Translations under genes and position numbers: made by a program
The notes under the pieces: model-generated
Seen by the model: only the letters and a program-made list of their open reading frames with translations
What the model was told of the DNA's origin: nothing
Databases searched by the model: none
Shown here: piece after piece, positions 60,875 to 64,000 of the stretch
Numbering within the stretch: the stretch's first letter is position 1
Layout of the letters: every line of letters begins with the position of its first letter
Assembly: GCF_015277775.1 (NCBI RefSeq)
Contig: NZ_CP063849.1
Location: 8,137,501 to 8,201,500, forward strand
Length of the DNA stretch: 64,000 nucleotides
Direction: 5' to 3'
DNA from: Paludibaculum fermentans
GTDB lineage: Bacteria; Acidobacteriota; Terriglobia; Bryobacterales; Bryobacteraceae

Positions 60875-62113
60875 ATGCGGCAAATTACCTGTGCGGTGAT
60901 CGTCCTCGCGGCCGGTTTGGCGGTCCGGGGACAGGAGTGGCGGCAGTGGTCGCCGCGGCCCGAAGTGGCTCCGAAGTACAGCCGGACCGGCGCGGAACTC
61001 ACCTTGGAAGGGGCAGGGAACCCCGGAGTCTTCGGCGGCTGGGAGCAGGTGCTGCCCGCTATTCAGCCCGGCCAATGGTACCGGCTCACCGGCCAATACC
61101 GCGCCGCCGGATTGGGTTACGAGCCTCTGCAGGTGCCCGTGAAGTTGGACTGGCAGAACGCCCAGGGCCATAGGGCCGGCCAGCCGGACTACGCCTGGCG
61201 TGTCGAAAGTTCAGGTGAATGGCGGTCGGTTTCGCTGGAAGCTCCGGCTCCGGAAGGCGCCGTGTCCGCCCGGCTCCAACTGCTGCTGCAGAATGCCCCA
61301 CAGGGGCGCGTGTCCTGGAAAGACTGGAAGCTCGAACCCATCGCCGCGCCCAAGGCCAGGCCGGTCAAAGTGGTGGCGGTTCGCCTGAAACCGCGCGGGC
61401 CGGACCCGGTCGCGCGTTTCGTGGAGATGTCCGGCGCAAAGGCTCCGGCGGGGACCGACGTGATCCTGCTGCCCGAAGGCATCACCGTGGTCGGCACGGG
61501 CAAGACCTACGCAGACGTGGCGGAGCCGGTGCCGGGTCCGACCACGAAACGGCTGGGCGAACTGGCGAAACGCAAAAGTTCCTGGGTCGTGGCCGGCCTC
61601 TACGAGCGGGAAGGCGCCCTCATCTACAACACGGCAGTGCTGATCGACCGCACCGGCAAATACGTCGGCCGCTACCGTAAGGTCTACATCCCCCGTGAAG
61701 AACTGGAAGGCGGCATCACGCCCGGCAGCGACTTCCCCGTCTTCCAGGCCGACTTCGGCAAGGTCGGCATGATGATCTGCTGGGACGTGCAATACGCCGA
61801 TCCGGCGCGCGGCCTGGCGCTGCGCGGAGCGGAACTGATCCTCATGCCCATCTGGGGCGGCAATGAGACCCTGGCCAAGGCCCGCGCGATCGAGAACCAC
61901 CTCTTCCTCGCGTCCTCGGGCTACGATTTTCCCTCGCTGATCATCGACCCGGCCGGCGAAACCCTGGCGCGTACTGAGGACGACGGCACCGTGGCCCTGT
62001 CCACCATCGACCTGAACCGCCGCTATCTCGATCCCTGGCTGGGCGACATGAAAGCGCGCTATTTCCGCGAGTTGCGCGGCGATGTGACCGTCGATCCCGT
62101 GGGCCGCAAGTAG
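60875..62113 (+). CDS. Secreted carbon-nitrogen hydrolase (nitrilase superfamily)
   Basis: A 412-residue protein with a signal peptide (ITCAVIVLAAGLAVRGQ). Residues about 20-165 form a beta-sandwich-like domain (VFGGWEQVLPAIQPGQWYRL, RVSWKDWKLEPI) resembling carbohydrate-binding folds. The catalytic domain (about 175-405) has the nitrilase triad: Glu201 in LLPEGITVVG, Lys269 in RYRKVYIPREE and Cys302 in MMICWDVQYADP. Most relatives are cytoplasmic amidases; export plus an added beta domain is unusual but occurs in Planctomycetes and Acidobacteria. ATG 60875 gives the signal peptide. The substrate, presumably an amide or nitrile on an extracellular compound, is unknown. Confidence 0.85.
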   Translation: MRQITCAVIVLAAGLAVRGQEWRQWSPRPEVAPKYSRTGAELTLEGAGNPGVFGGWEQVLPAIQPGQWYRLTGQYRAAGLGYEPLQVPVKLDWQNAQGHRAGQPDYAWRVESSGEWRSVSLEAPAPEGAVSARLQLLLQNAPQGRVSWKDWKLEPIAAPKARPVKVVAVRLKPRGPDPVARFVEMSGAKAPAGTDVILLPEGITVVGTGKTYADVAEPVPGPTTKRLGELAKRKSSWVVAGLYEREGALIYNTAVLIDRTGKYVGRYRKVYIPREELEGGITPGSDFPVFQADFGKVGMMICWDVQYADPARGLALRGAELILMPIWGGNETLAKARAIENHLFLASSGYDFPSLIIDPAGETLARTEDDGTVALSTIDLNRRYLDPWLGDMKARYFRELRGDVTVDPVGRK

Positions 62114-62154
62114 CGCGCCCGCGCCGTGCTGTATGCTCGGTGAAGCGAGCACTT

Positions 62155-63483
62155 ATGTACGATCCCTCACAGACCAACCGGCGAGCCTTCCTGCGCCAGG
62201 CCGCTGCCGGCTTAACGGCTCCATTTTTCATCCCTAACCTCCTTTCCGCTCCGCGCGACGGCCTCCGCCTGGCCAGTTTCGGAGCGGCCAACATGGCTTT
62301 CGCCACTCTGGATGGCATAGCCACGCACCCCAAGGTCAAACTCGTCTGTGTTGCCGAGGTGGATTCCGCCCTTCTGGGCGGCGTGAAGAAGAAGTATCCC
62401 GATGCCAAGGTCTATGTGGACTGGCGCGAGATGCTCGACAAAGAGCACAAGAACCTGGACGCCGTCTGCGTCGGCACGCCCGACCACATGCATGCGCCCA
62501 TGGCCGTCAGCTCCATGCAGCACGGCTTGCATGTCTACGGGCAGAAGCCGCTGGCCCACGACCTCTATGAAGTCCGCAAGATGACCGAAATGGCGCGCAA
62601 GAAGAAACTGGTGACCCAAATGGGCATCCAGATTCACTCCGCCACCGAATACAAAACGGCCGTGCAACTGATCCAGGGCGGCACCATCGGCAAGGTCAAG
62701 GAAGTCTACGCCTGGAGCGGCAAGAAGTGGGGCGATCCCGAGCCCCGGCCCGACCGCACCGATCAGGTTCCATCCACGCTGAATTGGGATCAGTGGCTCG
62801 GCGTGTCGGCCGAACGCCCCTATCTGAAGGGCTACTACCATCCCGGCGAGTGGCGCAAACGCATCGATTTCGGCACCGCCACCTTCGGCGACATGGGCTG
62901 CCATATCTACGACCCCATCTTCTCGGCCCTGCAACTGACGTCGCCCATCTCCGTCCGGTCGGAAGGCGCGGCGCCCAACGCCCACAACTGGTCCGTCAAC
63001 GCGGTCATCCACTACGTCTTCCCGGGGACCCGCTTTACCAGCGACAAGACCGTCAACGTGACGTGGTACGACGGCGACGAACGTCCTCCGCGGGAGATTC
63101 AGGCCATGGTCGGCGGCCAGCGGCTGCCCGGCACCGGCTGTATCTTCATCGGGACCAACGGCGTGATGCTGCTGCCGCACATCAAGATGCCTCTGCTGTT
63201 CCCGCAGGCTCAGTTCAAAGACTTCCAGATGACCAAGGTCGAGGGCGTGGATCACTACCACGAGTGGGTGGACGCGATCCTCGGCAAGGGCAGCACCTCG
63301 ACGCCCTTCAGTTACTCCGGACCTCTCACCGAAGCGGTCCTGCTCGGTCCCCTGGCCACGTTCTTCCCCAAGACGACGCTGGAGTGGAATGCGAAGAAGC
63401 TGAAGTTCAAGAACTCCCCCGAGGCGAATGGCCATGTGCGGCGGGCCTATCGCGCGGGTTGGAAAGTGAAGGGCCTCAGCTAA
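62155..63483 (+). CDS. Tat-exported Gfo/Idh/MocA family oxidoreductase
   Basis: A 442-residue NAD(P)-dependent sugar oxidoreductase-like protein. A twin-arginine signal (NRRAFLRQAAAGLTAPFF, residues 8-25) indicates folded export with cofactor. The Rossmann region begins at residue 39 (LASFGAANMAFATLDG). The catalytic EKP motif reads QKP (Lys131 in HVYGQKPLAHDLYEV), a variant frequent in exported members of Planctomycetes and Acidobacteria. The C-terminal domain has WLGVSAERPYLKGYYHPGEW and TFGDMGCHIYDPIFSAL. ATG 62155 is chosen; GTG 62140 would add five residues. It follows the nitrilase-like gene by 41 bases and may share its transcript. Confidence 0.85.
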   Translation: MYDPSQTNRRAFLRQAAAGLTAPFFIPNLLSAPRDGLRLASFGAANMAFATLDGIATHPKVKLVCVAEVDSALLGGVKKKYPDAKVYVDWREMLDKEHKNLDAVCVGTPDHMHAPMAVSSMQHGLHVYGQKPLAHDLYEVRKMTEMARKKKLVTQMGIQIHSATEYKTAVQLIQGGTIGKVKEVYAWSGKKWGDPEPRPDRTDQVPSTLNWDQWLGVSAERPYLKGYYHPGEWRKRIDFGTATFGDMGCHIYDPIFSALQLTSPISVRSEGAAPNAHNWSVNAVIHYVFPGTRFTSDKTVNVTWYDGDERPPREIQAMVGGQRLPGTGCIFIGTNGVMLLPHIKMPLLFPQAQFKDFQMTKVEGVDHYHEWVDAILGKGSTSTPFSYSGPLTEAVLLGPLATFFPKTTLEWNAKKLKFKNSPEANGHVRRAYRAGWKVKGLS

Positions 63484-64000
63484 ACGCCCGGAGCTCGGGC
63501 AATCAGGCCAGCGGCTTCCCGCCCGTCCAAAGTGAGGTCGGGCGGGAGGTCAGCGGGTTGGAACATCCAGGAGCGCTCCACGATCAGGCCGGAATTCGTG
63601 GCCGCGCGCGCCAGAATCTGATCGTCCAGCAGGTGGACCGCGGGTGGCATCTGGCCCAGTTTACGGTGCTGGGAGTAGACGCTCACCTTGGGAATCCAGC
63701 CCGGCCACCTTACCCCCTCCTGCAGCCGCCTCTCATACTCCGTCCGGAACAATTGGAACGGCGCCAGGTAGGGCGTCACGACTTGAGCGAAAAGCCGGCC
63801 GCCTGGTTTCAGCCAGCGGGCAATGGCCCGCAGGCCGCGCTCCAGTTCGCGCCCACTCAGAAAATGCAGGACGTTGCAGGCATGCACGGCGCTCAGGCTT
63901 TGATCCGGGAAGTGGATGACGCGGGGAAAGTGGCCCGCCCGCAGGGTTAACCGGTGCCGGTCTTCCGGCCGGGCTGACGCTTCCGCTTCGTCGAGATGAC
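63480..64000 (-). CDS. Class I SAM-dependent methyltransferase, partial
   Basis: The minus-strand frame stays open from the TAG at 63480-63482 to the window edge, so the N-terminus lies beyond 64000. About 173 residues are visible, including the FPDQSLSAVHACNVLHFLSG segment (motif region IV, substrate side), WLKPGGRLFAQVVTPYLAPF (the LKPGG motif typical of Rossmann methyltransferases) and a C-terminal hydrophobic strand with WMFQPADLPP. An ORF starting at a GTG at 63887 would truncate the fold, so the upstream reading is preferred. The acceptor cannot be guessed. It converges with the Gfo/Idh/MocA gene with a three-base overlap. Confidence 0.75.
   Translation of the reverse strand, partial: HLDEAEASARPEDRHRLTLRAGHFPRVIHFPDQSLSAVHACNVLHFLSGRELERGLRAIARWLKPGGRLFAQVVTPYLAPFQLFRTEYERRLQEGVRWPGWIPKVSVYSQHRKLGQMPPAVHLLDDQILARAATNSGLIVERSWMFQPADLPPDLTLDGREAAGLIARAPGV

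Overview
This high-GC window reads as a chromosomal segment of a free-living Acidobacteriota, most likely a Bryobacteraceae/Solibacter-type soil organism. The assignment rests on family content: an M56 peptidase fused to a TIGR03435 domain, a TIGR03436 VWFA-related protein, an ADOP-type duplicated permease with PadR relics, carboxypeptidase-regulatory/TonB-type receptors, a DUF1549/DUF1553 plus DUF1501 pair, Tat-exported Gfo/Idh/MocA and DUF4038 proteins, and a CRTAC1/TPR pair. I saw no tRNA, rRNA, CRISPR array, prophage or transposase. All functions are from sequence reading; no searches were run.

Layout. 1-700: a graveyard of minus-strand fragments (PadR C-terminal half, start of an ADOP-like permease, tail of another protein). 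717-7982: a BlaI-type repressor, an M56 sensor protease, a large outer-membrane receptor and a VWA protein, all on the plus strand. 8085-13367: a DUF4337 protein, a collapsed PadR gene with its operator still in front of an intact ADOP permease, a small membrane-anchored coiled-coil protein behind a sigma-54-like promoter, and a BrkB/YihY membrane protein. 13451-19123: a Tat-exported DUF4038 glycosidase, an exported regulatory-like-fold protein, an isolated transketolase and a small triheme cytochrome. 19124-24019: an 800-base gap, a hypothetical gene, and the DUF1549/DUF1553-DUF1501 pair.

24020-31029 is a conserved membrane/MoxR module: RDD protein, divergent SpoIIM-like protein, then a minus-strand operon (membrane protein, DUF4129, DUF4350, MoxR ATPase, DUF58). 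31215-35201 is a sugar-use unit: secreted GH39-like glycosidase, MFS importer, AraD1-type dehydratase. 35259-41859 (minus) carries an Oar-like TonB-dependent receptor with a strong terminator, then a CRTAC1 repeat protein and a TPR protein. Divergent from the receptor is a ToxR-like membrane regulator (42252-43586) preceded by a dense AGTGAA/TTCACT operator array. Next come a 1659-residue hybrid sensor kinase and a Ser/Thr kinase with TPR-like repeats.

51796-64000: an ECF41-type sigma factor overlapping a carboxymuconolactone-decarboxylase-like gene, a divergent diheme cytochrome c operon, two tandem TolC-like proteins, a class B acid phosphatase, a probable lipoprotein, a secreted nitrilase-superfamily enzyme, a Tat-exported Gfo/Idh/MocA protein and a methyltransferase cut by the window end.

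The best candidates for under-described biology are the ToxR-like regulator with its operator array (41860-43586), the PadR gene reduced to operator plus mini-ORF (8790-8933), the BlaI/M56-TIGR03435/receptor/VWA cluster, the tandem TolC pair with no visible pump, and the secreted nitrilase-like enzyme.
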